DNA of 64,000 bases from Metellina segmentata (GCA_947359465.1 OX375875.1:54059583-54123582), one strand, 5' to 3'; counted from the first letter of the stretch, positions 13,518-43,005 are shown. Made by a program: numbers and translations. The notes: generated by a model not told the origin, from the sequence alone.

Positions 13518-14386
13518 CTAGCCACTGCGTGGCCAGCACGGCGTTGCCCGTGACAGTTCTTTTCGTGGGGTCTGGTGCTTACTAACTATGTGCTGCTCGC
13601 TAACCCCTGGTGATTGCTACGAATACGGTTTGAGAAACAAACCAAATGATAATTCGTAGTCTATTGGATAACAGCCATCATGGAGTTTCCCGTGGTGTTG
13701 GGTTGCTTCGCTAACCGAATGGAAATTCGTAGCCTATTGGAATGAATTCCCTGTGAAATTTCATTTGGTTTAGCGAAGCAAACCAAACTATGAATATAGT
13801 GAACTATGTATTGCTTCGCAAATTCGATAACAGCCATAACGGTGTAGTCCATGGTGTTTTTATTTTCCTCTTTCGCTGAAAATCTCTCTAAACGTCAGAA
13901 TCTGCTGCAAAAATTTTGGAAGATGTTCAATTTAAAAATTTTATTTAAAAAAAACAAAAAAAAAACATATTTTTAGGTATTGATCTATTGTGATATTTTC
14001 CGCAGATTTCAAATCCGTTGAAATTTGAAATTTTTACTCTATCTTTAACGGTCTAGCAGATAGAAAAAAGAACTAAATAACTCCAGATCAAAGTTTATTT
14101 GTTTTTTATCGTCCGCTGGAAAATCATTCCTCTGCGCAAAAAGATACCGGAAACGAAAAAAAAAATTAGAATCTGTGATCTTCTATGCTGTTGAATTCAA
14201 TATTAATTACATTTCATTAATTCATTTAAAAAATTTTTTGTTGAATTTTAAAATTCGCCGCGACCCAAGAATTGTAAAACATTCGGACTACCTGTGATGT
14301 AAGTGACATAGATTCGTCAGGACTTTCTTTGCGTGCAGGAAACAAACAGACAGACTGACAAATACTTCAGTTTATAATATTGGAGA
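13518..14386 (-). mobile_element. Non-autonomous Helitron, family 1
   Basis: Plus strand starts CTAGCCACTGCGTGGCCAG after A and ends GGAGA before T, which is the Helitron layout in reverse. The empty site is visible at 20208-20222 (agaatattcaaaatg), confirming A|T insertion without duplication. Confidence 0.87.
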
Positions 14387-14404
14387 TTCAAAATGAAAAT
14401 TTAA

Positions 14405-15029
14405 CCTTTTGACTACGACTATCGATATAATTAGCGCGATTCTTCCTTGGCGTGATTCTTATAACTTTCAATGCACTACAGCTGTAACGGCCGTAGTCTA
14501 AATTATTTCTTGGCGCGATTCTTATAACTTTTAAGGTACAACTGATGTGCTGGCCGTTGTCTAAAGTCTTCCTTTTCGCGATCATGGTACAACTGCTGTA
14601 CCAGTCGTAGCTAAGGCCCGGTGCACACATCCGATTTTTCAACATGCGGCACCGAAGCCCAACTGTGCACACATAGCCGTGAAATGACACAGATTCAGAC
14701 ATTTCGCGCCATTTGCAATTATTTTTCTATCGATGAAAACGTGTTTATTTCGCTAACTTAGAGTTAAAAAAGTATATTTTGAAACAAAATAGTTGTTACA
14801 GGATCAACCATTTATTAATCACTTCAGTCCGGAGAAGCGTGTGCGGCGATCTGCTGCGCGTGGAGAACTGCGGTAGAAATTGCACGCAAAGTTGGACGTA
14901 CATCGCCGCAGTGACGCCGGAGGCATGTGTGCACTACTCCATTGGATCTAATGTATCTCAGACCGCACTTGCTTTGCGGCAGCGGCGCCGTATGTAGAAA
15001 AACCGGATGTGTGCAGCGGGCCTGAAGGT
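14405..15029. mobile_element. TTAA-flanked MITE, copy 2, split by a PIF-like MITE
   Basis: The left end CCTTTTGACTACGAC follows TTAA at 14401. The right end resumes after the PIF-like insertion as AAGGTT and TTAA at 15030-15033. Internal repeats match copy 1 at 10492. The compact sequence at 20225 has TTAA at the same point without the insertion. Confidence 0.78.
14615..15022. mobile_element. PIF/Harbinger-like MITE (GGCCCGGTGCACAC ends)
   Basis: Left end GGCCCGGTGCACACATCCG; reversed right end GGCCCGCTGCACACATCCG. Flanks are TAA (14612-14614) and TGA (15023-15025), a decayed 3-bp duplication. A relative in the opposite orientation is at 48272. Confidence 0.85.
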
Positions 15030-15200
15030 TTAACTTTTCGCTTGCCAAGATTACCATGGAAACCATAATAATCGTAATTCAGATAGGTTGCCTTAAACTG
15101 CCCTAACTTGCTACTAGAAGTGCGCCAAAAAAAAAAAAAACGCCAAGATCGTTGCAACCGCTTTAAACGTAGACTGAAGCTGTACCAATTTTTTTATGTA

Positions 15201-16751
15201 CTAGGGGGCTCCGCCCCCTGCTCGCTTACGTTCGCCAACCCCCGGGGATTGCTGCGCAATCCCATTTGGTTTGCTTCGCAAACCAACACTCCTTTCACAG
15301 ATGCCATTTGGTTTGCTTCGCAAACCAACATTCCTTTCACAGAGTGAAACTATCTGAATAGTTCGTATTTTGCTGATTTCACTTTCCGGTACACGACGTC
15401 ACAGCTAGGGCTTTGCGCCCTGCTCGCTTACGCTCGCCGACCCCGGGGATTGCTACGCAATCCCGTTTGGTTTGCTTTCTCAAACTAATACTTCTTTCAC
15501 AAGTGATTTCACTTTTTTTTTTTGCTTTAACACTCAATGCACCCTAAACTAATAGCTGCATCAGTAAAAGATCTTCTGCATCTTGTTCCCTGTACAATTT
15601 TAAGTAAACAGTGTTAATATCCAAACTTTACGATCTGTAGTTTGTACTTTGTCGGTAAACAGTCAGAAGGAAAAAAGCGAGCCTTTTTCCTCGCCAAATA
15701 AAAAGTAATCGTTTTTATGGCAATTGTTACTACGATGAATTTGATATCTGGCAAACCCGATAATTGAAAATAGAACCCACACCTGACTGCAAAACCTTCT
15801 CCGCGAAATAAAAAATACGAAATTCGTGTCACCGACTTTTGATTGCATCGAATTTATTTATGAACCAATTTTAAAAATAATTGTACCGTAAGAAAGAGTA
15901 CATCCTGAGGTATTCTACGATATTTTTAAAATTAAAAACTAATAGTAATACGATATAAATATGACCGTTTTAGTTTTGTATCGGAAATTACTATCTGAAA
16001 GTTCCAAAAATTGTATGACCAACTTTTAATTGCATCGATTTTATTTATTAACCAATTAAAAAAATAATTGTACCATAAGAAAGAGTGTAATGTAATGTAT
16101 TCAGTGATGTTCTCAAATTTAAAAAATAATGGTTTTTTCTGTAGATATAACGGTTGTAACAGAAAGTAGCGAAAATATCCAAAGATTCCGAATTTTGTAT
16201 GACCAACTTTTGATCGCATCCAATTTAATTTTTAACCGATTTCAAAAATAATAGTACCGTAAGAAAGAGTACATTCTGAGGTATACTGCGATATTTTAAA
16301 AATAAAAAATTAATAGTAATTAGATATAGATACGGCAGTTTTAAAAAAAAGTAACAAAAATGTCCCTTTTTTTCCCGAATTTCAAAAAAATATTATCAAG
16401 AATCAAATTTAAATTTAAAAAAAAACTCGACGAGCTGCAAAAATTTACGTTGAGAGGTACTCTTTAAAAAAACTCACGACTGAAGACTGAAAATTTGAAT
16501 GTGTTTTGCTCACTCGCGGAAGAAATTTCACTTCTTCAACTTTAACACTTAATAAAACCTAAACTAATAGCCGCATCGGAAAAAAAATCTTAATAATTGT
16601 CCAGGGAATACTATGTAGAACAAACCATGTTAATTTTGTTTTTTTCCGATCAGTACTTTCTCGGGAAACCGTCTAAGAATCGAGCTAAACAACACAGTTT
16701 TTAATCCTGCGTCGTCGTCGTCGGCGGTAACATTTTTTTAATATAGAGAGA
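15201..16751 (-). mobile_element. Non-autonomous Helitron, GC-hairpin family
   Basis: On the minus strand it ends GGGGGCGGAGCCCCCTAG, a perfect Helitron hairpin plus CTAG, before T. It begins TCTCTATATTAAAA after A (16752). It contains three tandem 185-bp units and a second hairpin end at 15408. No Rep-helicase coding was seen. Confidence 0.72.
15837..16390 (+). repeat. Three tandem copies of a ~185-bp unit
   Basis: Units start at 15837, 16024 and 16208, each with TTTT-GAT/AAT-TGCATCGA followed by AATAATTGTACCGTAAGAAA and AGAGT. A single diverged unit is at 20808, in the related element. Confidence 0.8.
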
Positions 16752-16792
16752 TGTTTGCATTTGATTTTGATGTATATTTGGATAATGTAGGG

Positions 16793-16812
16793 ACAGAGAG
16801 AGAGAGAGAGAG
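16793..16812 (+). repeat. (GA)n microsatellite
   Basis: An uninterrupted GA run near the right side of the 12955-17145 element. Confidence 0.8.
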
Positions 16813-17579
16813 GTGTAAAAAGTTCACAATATTTTTTAAACAAAATATTTTTTTTCGCATTTTTTGCAATTGCTATTGTTAGAGTTTCATTAAGGGTTCC
16901 AGCCCTTACAATAACAATTAAATTATCTGATGAGAAAAAATGCAAAATATTTGTGGAGAATGATTCTTTTACCCCATCTGACCCTAAATATTTAAAAATA
17001 TTGTCGTGGGTACTGTAAATCGATACCAAATACGGATCCCGACATTTCTTAAGGGATTTGTAAAGTCAGGGAAATTTTGTCACACTATCATGGAAATCAG
17101 GGAAATATCAGGGAACTTTTTTTCGAAGATTTTGTTGCCACCCTGTTAATCTTTGTAGTTTGAGATTAGTGGCAAATTTCAAATAACAGGATACAAAGTT
17201 AACATTTCTTTATTACTTTTTGGTTACTGATGAGTTTTGTAAATATTTAAATGAAAGCAATTGTTATCACACCACAAACAAAAATATTTTGACTAGCTTA
17301 AATTTCCAATCAGAATAGGATAAGTTTAGAAGGTACACATGTAGCACTGAACTAGTCCGCTAGGGTCCTCCCAATGACAAATTTCACCTTGACACCACCC
17401 TAAACACCTTGTCACCAGGCCTGTGTCTAAATTTAAGAGAATTTGCAACAACAAAAGATAAATTGAAAACATTTCTATACTTTCTTTGATAAGTATTTCT
17501 ACCAATCTAATCTTTAGCTTATTTGGTAGTTGAAACAAAAATAGCTGTTCGGATTTCATTATTACTATTCCTTTTTTAG

Positions 17580-34195
<16,616 letters not shown>

Positions 34196-37100
34196 ACAGG
34201 CTTCGTAACCTTGTGTCCGCTGATTTATTTAGTATTTATTGATACATTGCTTGTTGATGTACCTTGTTTTCTTTTCCAGTGGGATACTTTTCAACATCAA
34301 AGTAATCATGGCCCAAAAATTTTTTATTATGTTTGAACTAAAAATGTACTAGTGCCAAAGGTCGTGTTTTTATATTCTTTAGAAATTTAAATTCTGGTAA
34401 AATGCGAAAATTTATTTTTTTTCTACTCTGTATAGCATTCTGTTTTATATTTAAAACCAATGGCATCCTGTGTAAGTGATAATCGCTCAACTTAGACATG
34501 GTGGCATAGAAAGCTCACTTTTATAACCTTTTAGTTTGCATAAAATATGCTTGAGGTTGTTTCAAGAATTAAACCTATTAAAGATTCCGACCTCCTGGAA
34601 TAATCTTTTAAAGTGGGTACTTCTAATGATCAAATGTTAAGGAAGGTTTTGTTTTTGATGCAATTAGTATTTTTTTTATCGAAAATAAAAATTTTTGGGC
34701 CATCATTTGTAGTATCAACTGCACTTGCTCAATAAAATATGTCAGAATTAATAAGAAATTTCAAAATCTGCTCTCGGCAGAATTGCATGCTGATGATGTA
34801 TATAATGTTTCAGGCTACAGTAATGTGTGTGGAAAATCTATTAATTGCAATTCTTTTAATTATTTTTTGAAAGATTTTAATGGGTGGTAGAGAGAGAGTG
34901 TTTTTTCTGTTTTTGTGAAATGGAACCATGCAGGTAACTAACCTTTGCATTCCATTATTGTTCATTTGTATAGTGATCTTTTATAGTATTAGTATATTTA
35001 AATGGTTCTTTTCACAGTTCAACTTTTTATTCCTTACTGTTTGTTTCCTGTTCCTATTTTGTGAAAACTCTTAAATATATTATCTGATTTTTTTTAATGT
35101 GAAACTAAACAGTATGAGTTAAATATTATTTGTACATAGTTCTTGTTGGGTTGTAATTCAGTTACTCTATAATAACTCTTAAATTTTATTTTTTGTGGAG
35201 TATTTAAAAAATATTTCTCTTGTACATAATACCACCTTCAATTTGTAAAGCAATTGTGAAGAAACATGCATAAATGCCGATTGTGTTATTAACAACTGCG
35301 CTTTTAAAAATTTTGACATTTTATGAAGAGGTGGCTAATGCAGTGAATAATGTTTGCTTAAAATATTTACTGTTTCTATACTATTTTAGTTTCCCTTCAT
35401 ATTCACAACATTTTGGTGAAGCTTGCTGATACATCTTGTTACCCCATAAATTAAATACGAATTCATTATTATACTCCAATGCTCATTTGATATTTGTGTA
35501 CAGAAACAAAAATGCACGGTTGAGTTGTTTTCTCTGAAGATTTTTAATATGGAGGTCTTGGAAATTAGTACAGGCCAAAAACATGTTTTTTAATAAACAC
35601 AAAAATGTGTTTAGTTCACGCGCAAATTAAAGCAGATTTAGAGAACCCCTACCATAGTATTAGATTTCCTCTATCACACTGGGTTTTAATCCTTTTTAAC
35701 AAATCTAAGTGTGTGTGTTCCGATTCGAACCGGCATTTGAAAGAATCAGCAAGTATTTGAGTTTTTCTGTATGCTTGATGGTCAAGCAAAATAATTAGGA
35801 TAAAAACAATTGACCTTAAAAGTATAGAAACATAAGTTTATTATTAACTTGTTCTGGGAAAAGCTAAAATGAATAAATTGTAAACTGAGCTTGTAAAACC
35901 GAAAACTGAGTGTTTCTAATGTTTGTGTAAACCATCTGTCATCTACTTTCCAGGTGCTTTATGTTGTGCTTGATACTTCTAAGGTGATATTTTGGCAAAG
36001 CAACATTGCACTGGCCTAATCTAAGCATTGCATAAATAGCTGTTTTCCTTGACAGAAATAAGCATTTAGCAGGATGTAGCAATCCTTGATACTTTTTCAA
36101 TTTAGCACTCACTGTTACTGTCTGTTGTTACTGTAATTTGTTGTGTTTCATTCAGTTTATACAGGATATCCTTCCATACACCGTTGCAGAGTCAAGTCTT
36201 AAGCTATTGACACAGTGGGCTGATGGTTATTTTGCAGTTAAATTACCAATTGCATACATGCCAACTCTTCTGCTTTTCTTGAAGTATCCAGAAATCCACT
36301 TTCACCTGGTCTTCCAGACTGAAAAGTGTCTTCTGTATTTTCTCTTCATCGTAGGATATTTTCGAATGATGCCAAATTCGATGTGATGATTCATGAAAGA
36401 AATATATTAGAATCAGGTTGGCTAGAGTTGCCAAAAAAATTTTACTTTGGGCGTCAACTTGGGGAAATAGTGATTTTATGCGCATCATGAAAGAACTGCC
36501 ATTTCATTTCCACAATTAATAGATCAGTGGTTGTCAGAACAATTTGCTTTGAGAAAATCGACTTTGGGAAACTAGGATTTCACTTAGGTTGTGAAAGAAG
36601 AACTTTTCATTAATTAGTAAAGTGTCATTAAAATTTCAATCAGTTGTGTTCACGTTTTCGAATTTTTCAACATTGTTTTTGATGTTGCTATTAATTTTCT
36701 GGGTTCTTTTTTTTTTTGGACGTTGGCTGGTATGCAATTGCTCTAGATCCCCATTGCTCAATTTCAAAATCATTGTTTATGGATATTGTTGGCTCGTTGT
36801 CTGATTACGAGTTAAGACAAGAGTATTTTAGTGTTATTAAAAATTAAAGTTTAAAAGCGTTGCCACACAAAATGGAGGTATTTTATCGCAAATGGAAATA
36901 ACTGTATATGGACGAAAGAAATTGCATATCATTTATACATAAGTAGTTGGGAAAGTGATTGAAATATTTAAATTAAAGAAATTTGAGTTATACTACTTTG
37001 TATTAATGCAAATATTATTTTAAAATTCATTTGATATTAAAATTGAATCGTGATTTTTACTCTGAAGGAATCAGCTTGGATAGATCTTTTTAAAATTAAG

Positions 37101-39128
37101 AATTATAGGTTTTAAATATACTTTTATAGTGTAAACTTTCTTTAACGGCTTATATTAGTGAAAGATTTTATGCGTCTTTGGAAAAGGCAATGTCAGACTG
37201 AAGTTTAGAGCTTATGATGGTTTTTAGCATATGTGAGATATCAATGCTTCCAAAATTGTGTGCTTTTTGAAACCACTGTTGCTTTTAATTTTTGTACATT
37301 TGTTGGAACCAATGGATATATAACCAGTGATGACATGTTCTGCAAAAATAGTGTTAGTGTTTGCAATGAATAAATACTGATACTTGTGCAATTGTTAAAG
37401 TATTTGTAGAGATTTAAATTGTTAGTGTGCTTTTAATTCTGAACACTAGACCTACTGATAACACTATTCTCAAAGTTTCTCCTATTGTAAAACATTATAT
37501 TCCTGAAAATGTCAGGAAAAGGTGAACATAATCTATTAAATATGGTCTTCTGTGGTTATCTCACTACTCAAAATCATTGAATGTTTTTACAAAGAATGTG
37601 ATTGAATTTCATCAATTAATATTGGTTATTTCTTTGAAAGATCTTGATTTATCTTATCTGTTTCTTTTGAGGGAAGTGATTGAAAGCCTACATCAGCATA
37701 TCAATTGTAAATCTACTTTATAATATATGCTAAGCAAAAATTGCATTTATATATTTTTTCTCATCAGTTTCAATCTTCCTTTTTATTTTATAACCAATAA
37801 ATTTAATTTTCTAAATGTGGTTTATCAATGAATCATTAAAACTAGTTGCAATATTCATTTGTATTTAGGTTGCTCTGTATGGGGACATTCCTTTGTTGTG
37901 CTTTTATTATAATCATTCCTAATTGAGTGCATATTTTTATACATCTGAACTTAGTTGAATGTCAAAGCAATGCATGATTGTATGCATTTTAGATGTTATT
38001 TTAAGTGTAATGGGGCTCCTCTTGTGGAGTTTTTAGTCACTTATGTCAGTTTTACTTTGATTGTTAAAATAAAATTTCATCAAAGCATTTCAGTTTGTAA
38101 ATTAATTGTCTTCATTATTACTTTCATTCTACTCATGTCTGAAACACATTTTGTTTACATTTTCAATGCACATTCCAAAAGTAGTGTAACCATAGCATGA
38201 ACATCTGGGTATACAGAGATTTGATCAAAAATAAATGTTATAAATGCCTTATAAGTGAACTCCATTTGCTGTTATTTTTCTACAAAAATGCAATAAAATA
38301 ATTTTAACCTGAAATTTAAAAAGAGCGCAATTGTGCCCATTCTTGGCAACTATGGGTGGTTTGAGCTGTCTTGAGACACCCTTTTACAAAGATGGAAAAG
38401 GAAAGAATGAGACCATGTGCTTATTATTTCAATTGGATGCCAGCCTCTGCATTGGAGAAAGGTTCAATGCTGCAGTCATGTCTAAAATTTAACCATTCAT
38501 AAGAAATATTAGAACCTGAAGTGATTGGGTTTCCACATTCCCTACTTGGTTTCTTGCAGTAAAAGGCAAAGGTATTGAAAATAGAAACAAGTGTCACTCA
38601 GATTTGTCATTTTATTCAGTCCTGATGACTTTTTTAGCTTGCAAGACTGTCAATGCATGCTACAAGCATTTCATTCTGAAGCACTCTTATCCAAATTTAA
38701 CAGACTATTAACCTTTCTGTTCGCAATTTGTGGTCGTTTTTTTTTTTTTTTTTATCATTTAAGGTACAGCTTTTAAAAGAAATTTTGTGCTAACACTAAA
38801 ATAGGAGTGGATAGGAAGTATTCTTGACATGACAGATTTTCTGGTCGGTATATTGAGATATACCATGCAAATTGCTAAAGAAATCTTCCACATACTAAAC
38901 AAGTTTATTTTTCATTTCGTAAATTGTTAAACTAGCTATTTTTTTACCGTGGAAAATAATTGAGCAGTTAGTGCTAAAGGCTACATTCTGAGTGTTCAAA
39001 GTGCACCATTGCTTAGGCTTTTATACTAAAATAGAGGAGAAAAGCGTTACACTCCAAATTAACTTTTAATAACGAAGTAAATGGTTAAGATTTTCGTAAA
39101 CAAAAACAAAATTTCACATTGGAAACTA
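34196..39128 (+). other. Src42A 3' flank and probable long 3' UTR
   Basis: No gene was recognised in this AT-rich stretch. Possible polyadenylation signals AATAAA occur at 34731 and 38294, with another near 37370. Two copies of TGTACATA, a Pumilio-type motif, lie at 35131 and 35221. No target-site-flanked transposon was identified. How far the kinase transcript runs cannot be read from the DNA. Confidence 0.45.
34731..34736 (+). promoter_or_regulatory. Candidate Src42A polyadenylation signal
   Basis: The first canonical AATAAA downstream of the Src42A stop codon, 536 bp away. Motif only; later AATAAA motifs could be used instead. Confidence 0.4.
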
Positions 39129-40184
39129 CAGGGTTCCCACGGGTGCTTAGAAAGTGCTTATTTTGACCTTCCATTTCTAAGGGTCCTTAGAAGTGCTTAT
39201 TTTGTATCATTAGTCCTTAGAAAGTGCTTATTTTCCTTTGAAAACATAATTCAGTTTTCAAATGACGATATTTTTTCACAATATTTCCGACCTCTTTTAA
39301 GTGGTTAATCGGCGATAAAACTGCTTACAAGTACGGTTTTGGTGATGATTCAGGAACTGGCTTGCTTGAATGGCAACCTTTGATACGCGACATACATATC
39401 GTCGATGGACTCTTGTTGAGCTCATAATGCACTTTAAAAACTTGAAAACCCATGAAAATCGATCTGTTTTCGACTTGTGAGTGGCTCTTGCAATGCACGA
39501 AATATTGCCCTGATAGAGGAAACTAGAATACAATCATCAAATGTTAATTAATTTTGTTTTATTCAGTTACCCGCGAGTGCAATGTTTTAAAAATTTATTA
39601 TAACTATGGGGAAGCGTATTTTTTAACTTTGTAAGTGAATCGAAAACAATATAAAAATTATTTATTTTAATTAATACTGCTATCTGAGTGGTAACCCGAT
39701 GTGTTGCAATTTTTTTTTAAATCTAGCTTTTTTTTATGTTTTTAATTCTTTGTAACAACTATCCCAGAAAGAAAAAAAAAATTTGAAGATTTTCGGGGGG
39801 GTTGGTGATTCTGCTCTGAAAATTTGAAGCAATCAGTTATCAGTTCAAAAAGAAAACAAACCCGCTCGTTTTAAAAATAAACATTGGAGGGGAAAAGATC
39901 GCTAAAACGTAAACCACAGTGCTGGAGAACCGAGAATAGTCAGAGAATTTCAATAATCGGGAAAAGTCGTTTGAAAACTGGGAATTTCGGACTCTCATCG
40001 TATTTGGCTGCTGACCGAAAACGAAAGTAATTTTCTATGCTTTATAATTTTTTTCCCTTTGTATCCTGGTGACAAGTACTCCATGGTTCTTGAATTTCAC
40101 TTTCTTTTGTTATGCCATGCGCAGTCTGTTTCTATTGTCAGATAATATGATTATTTTCAAATTAATTTTTCATTAAAATGATGT

Positions 40185-40265
40185 TTGTAAGCATATCGTG
40201 TAGAAGCGGCTGGTGCACCTTAAATCTGTCGTGGCCAAAAGTCCTCACCTTGGGTTGGTGACAAG
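40185..40265 (+). mobile_element. SINE body fragment
   Basis: GGCTGGTGCACCTTAAATCT and the following bases match the SINE body; neither head nor tail is present. Inside the 39129-41324 element. Confidence 0.75.
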
Positions 40266-40410
40266 TCCGGTCCTCATGAAACTTAACGCTTTCTTTCCCT
40301 TTTTATAAAAGCAAATGCACTGCGAAGAGATAAAAGAAAAACATCAAAATTCTTTTTTCTTGCGGTCTCCATTCTGTAATTTGTATATGTACTCGCACAT
40401 ATACTAACTA

Positions 40411-41009
40411 CTAGCCATAGCCACTGCGTGGCTAGCCCGGCATTGCTTGTGCTCGTGTGACACCACGGGCTACGCCGTGATGTTTGGTTGTTATCTGGTG
40501 TTAAATTTTTCGCAAATTTCAAATCCGTTAAGATTTTTATTTTACCTTTAACGATCTCTGAGTTAGAAAAAAGCACTGAAGAACGCCAATGATAACTTTA
40601 GTAATCTTTTGCTTTACTGGAATCCATTTCGCAGGAAATCAAAATGAATGACATTGAATTCAAAATAATGAAAGCAAACGAAGGTCATTCAAATGTGTTC
40701 TCTCCTTGGAGATGAAAAAAATGACATGGTTCCAAAGGCTGACGTCAAGGGGACACGTGAGAGCGAAAAGTCTAAATTTTGATGTTTCTTTATTCCTCTG
40801 ATTTATCGCAGTAGAATGAAGAATGGCCAAAAAAAAACTTTTTAATTCATTTTAAAATGTTTTAGATTAAATTTTAAATTTCGCTTCGACCCTAAAATTG
40901 GAAAAAAATTTTACTACCTGTGTGCTCATTACTGTAAGTGACATAGATTCGTCAGGACTTCGCGGGCAAGAAACAAACAGACAAACACTTCCTTTTATAA
41001 TAGTAGAGA
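40411..41009 (-). mobile_element. Non-autonomous Helitron, family 1
   Basis: Plus strand starts CTAGCCATAGCCACTGCGTG after A and ends TATAATAGTAGAGA before T. Nested inside the 39129-41324 transposon. Confidence 0.85.
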
Positions 41010-41944
41010 TACGTGTACACGTAAATGCCCACATATTAACTGCTGAATTTTGTAAAATTCGGACTGCTTATTTTGAAAAAATCTCATTTTTGTGTGGCAT
41101 TATTTGTGTATAATTTTTTAAAAATAGACATGAATATTAAATTTTTTACATACTACTTTTTTTATAAGATTAACTAATTTCTAAGAGCATCCCCATTTGG
41201 TCGAAAGTCAGGTATTACATTATAAAATACGGTTTCTCTAATGTTTTATGCAAGTCCTTATTTTGTCCTAGAAAGTGCTTAAAAAGTCCTTATTTTGCGT
41301 TAGAAAAAAAGAGTGGGAACCCTGAACTAGTATATTTTTCCTTTGATCATAAATATCAAAAACTGCTTTGCAGCAACAAATAGGAATGGTTTGTTTGCAA
41401 GTACAAATTTAGAGACCTAGAACTGTATTGTTATTAAACGAAAATAGTATTTTGTTCTATGAAGTATTCCACGAGTCTATTAAGTTAGAGAAAACTGAAT
41501 CGGGATTGCAATTATATTTTTATTAACATCTTCCCAGAAAGTGATATACAGTAGGATATCGATTAATTGTGTTGTCATTATCTTTCTTCGTTATTTTATT
41601 TACTTTTACAATCCATATCTGAAGAATTGTCTAATCCAGAAAAGTCATGCATTCGAACTTTTGTAGCGTCAATCATCAATATTGTCAAAATCTCACTCGA
41701 GTAAAACCTCCATTGTCTCCTCATGAATTGAGTGTACATTTTCCTGCAGATCAATTAGAAGTAGCATACTCATAGAATCTTCAATTTTTCATCAGTATGA
41801 CAATTCCGACGTGTACATATCCGGTGTAATATGTTCTTGGAAATCATCTTGGCTTGAACCCAAGCCTATTGATGCTTCAATGCCATTCCCCCTAGTATCG
41901 GTTAAGTTTGTGATTATCAGAACAATGTAATTCCTTTTTTCTTT

Positions 41945-42115
41945 TTAATGTCCAGTCACTGACATCTTCGGCTCTACCATAGGCTAACTGGTGGCTATTT
42001 TTGTGAGGGAGCACCCAGGGAATAAGTAGTCGTTGCTCCTAACAAGAACAATCACCAACACCCATGCGCGTACAAGTCTGGATTCGAACTCGGGACTTAC
42101 TGGGTGGCAGTCGGA
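41945..42115 (-). mobile_element. SINE, type 3 body, partial
   Basis: Minus strand shows a B box GAGTTCGAATCC and a body with CCCTGGGTGCTCCCTCAC that resembles the SINE at 60180. The ends are unclear. Confidence 0.55.
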
Positions 42116-42342
42116 ACTTTTTAACAATATAGAAATATGACATACCATACATACTCGGAGGGTATATCATCTTCGAATTCTAGCATTTTTTGAAAACATT
42201 ACATTTTGGAAAGAGTATTGGCGACGGTCCAGGATTAATCGCGTGGTGAATAATATTACTTATTGGATGTCTTGTCTATCCACGCCTCTTGCAAAATCAA
42301 AAGGTAGAAACAGTTGGTGAGGTAATTTTAATTAACGTCTAA

Positions 42343-42405
42343 ATTTTAAATTGTACTAGAGCAACACAACGGGCTATTGACGGTCCGGGATCAATCCCCT
42401 AAGGT
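42343..42405 (-). mobile_element. SINE 3' fragment
   Basis: GAGCAACACAACGGGCTATT and GGTCCGGGATCAATCCC are the reverse complement of the SINE body end. Another decayed piece lies near 42640-42700. Confidence 0.65.
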
Positions 42406-42999
42406 CGAACACCTTTGGAACGATTCACCGATATGAAGATTCACCCGAGATTCTCTTGCCAACAGTTAAATACTCTAATAGTTCTGAAAATTGATTAGTA
42501 TGCCTAAAATTCGAGGAAGTCATTGATACCATCACTGTGATTTGACAGTATATTTTGATTTCGTGAAAGAAAAGTAATTTTCATTATTCACTTATCAATC
42601 CGAATAGTTTTTGGCAATAATGTGACTTACGAAATGTGGTAGGTAGTTGAATTTACGCAACGTACTATTGGAGACGGTTCGGGATTTTTCGGGGGTAAAC
42701 TATAAGCATTCCTCTTAATTTTTAAATTGAATCTACCATTGGAAAGATGATTTTGGAGATTCATTGAACTTGGTTCGATGCAACTTGTTGCTGTAACGTG
42801 AAATGGTTCTTGAAAAGACAGTTTAATTTTGAAAACGTGGAACTTTACTTTCGCTCACATCAAAGAAATCCGGTCTTAAGGAAATGCAGCGATTGCCTAT
42901 AACGAATTTCTCGATTATTTTCGGAAATCAATGTATCATGCATTGTAGTACGATCGATTTTTGTTCAATTTACACGGGGATACTTTCTTTTCCCCTTTC

Positions 43000-43005
43000 T
43001 TTATT
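43000..43005 (-). promoter_or_regulatory. Candidate boss polyadenylation signal
   Basis: Minus-strand AATAAA begins only three bases beyond the TAG stop codon. If used, the 3' UTR would be about 20-35 bases. Other signals further left are possible. Confidence 0.35.

Larger units (their letters stand above)
13378..15186. mobile_element. GGTACAGC-type MITE, copy 1, invaded
   Basis: Right end ACGTAGACTGAAGCTGTACC is intact, the left end is degraded (ACTACGTATATAGCGGTG). Its sequence aligns with the compact copy at 20038-20377 once a Helitron (13518-14386) and a TTAA MITE (14405-15029) are removed. Confidence 0.7.
12955..17145. mobile_element. DNA transposon with CAGGGTGG ends, multiply invaded
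   Basis: Inverted ends CAGGGTGGTAACAGAA and, reversed, CAGGGTGGCAACAAAA. The flanking 5-mers are tcaat and ttaat, a near-match. About 820 bp of its own sequence remain, rich in GGGAA motifs near both ends; the rest is later insertions. No transposase was seen. The superfamily is uncertain. Confidence 0.7.
39129..41324. mobile_element. DNA transposon with CAGGGTTCCCAC ends
   Basis: Perfect 12-bp ends CAGGGTTCCCAC and GTGGGAACCCTG, followed by subterminal GTGCTTATTTTG-type repeats on both sides. The flanks share a perfect 5-bp duplication aacta. It contains a SINE fragment and a Helitron. No transposase was found. Confidence 0.82.
41325..42999. other. Spacer between Src42A and boss
   Basis: Non-coding, with decayed SINE pieces at 41945-42115, 42343-42405 and near 42650. 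Holds the 3' ends of the two converging genes or their terminators; no specific signal beyond AATAAA at 43000. Confidence 0.5.
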
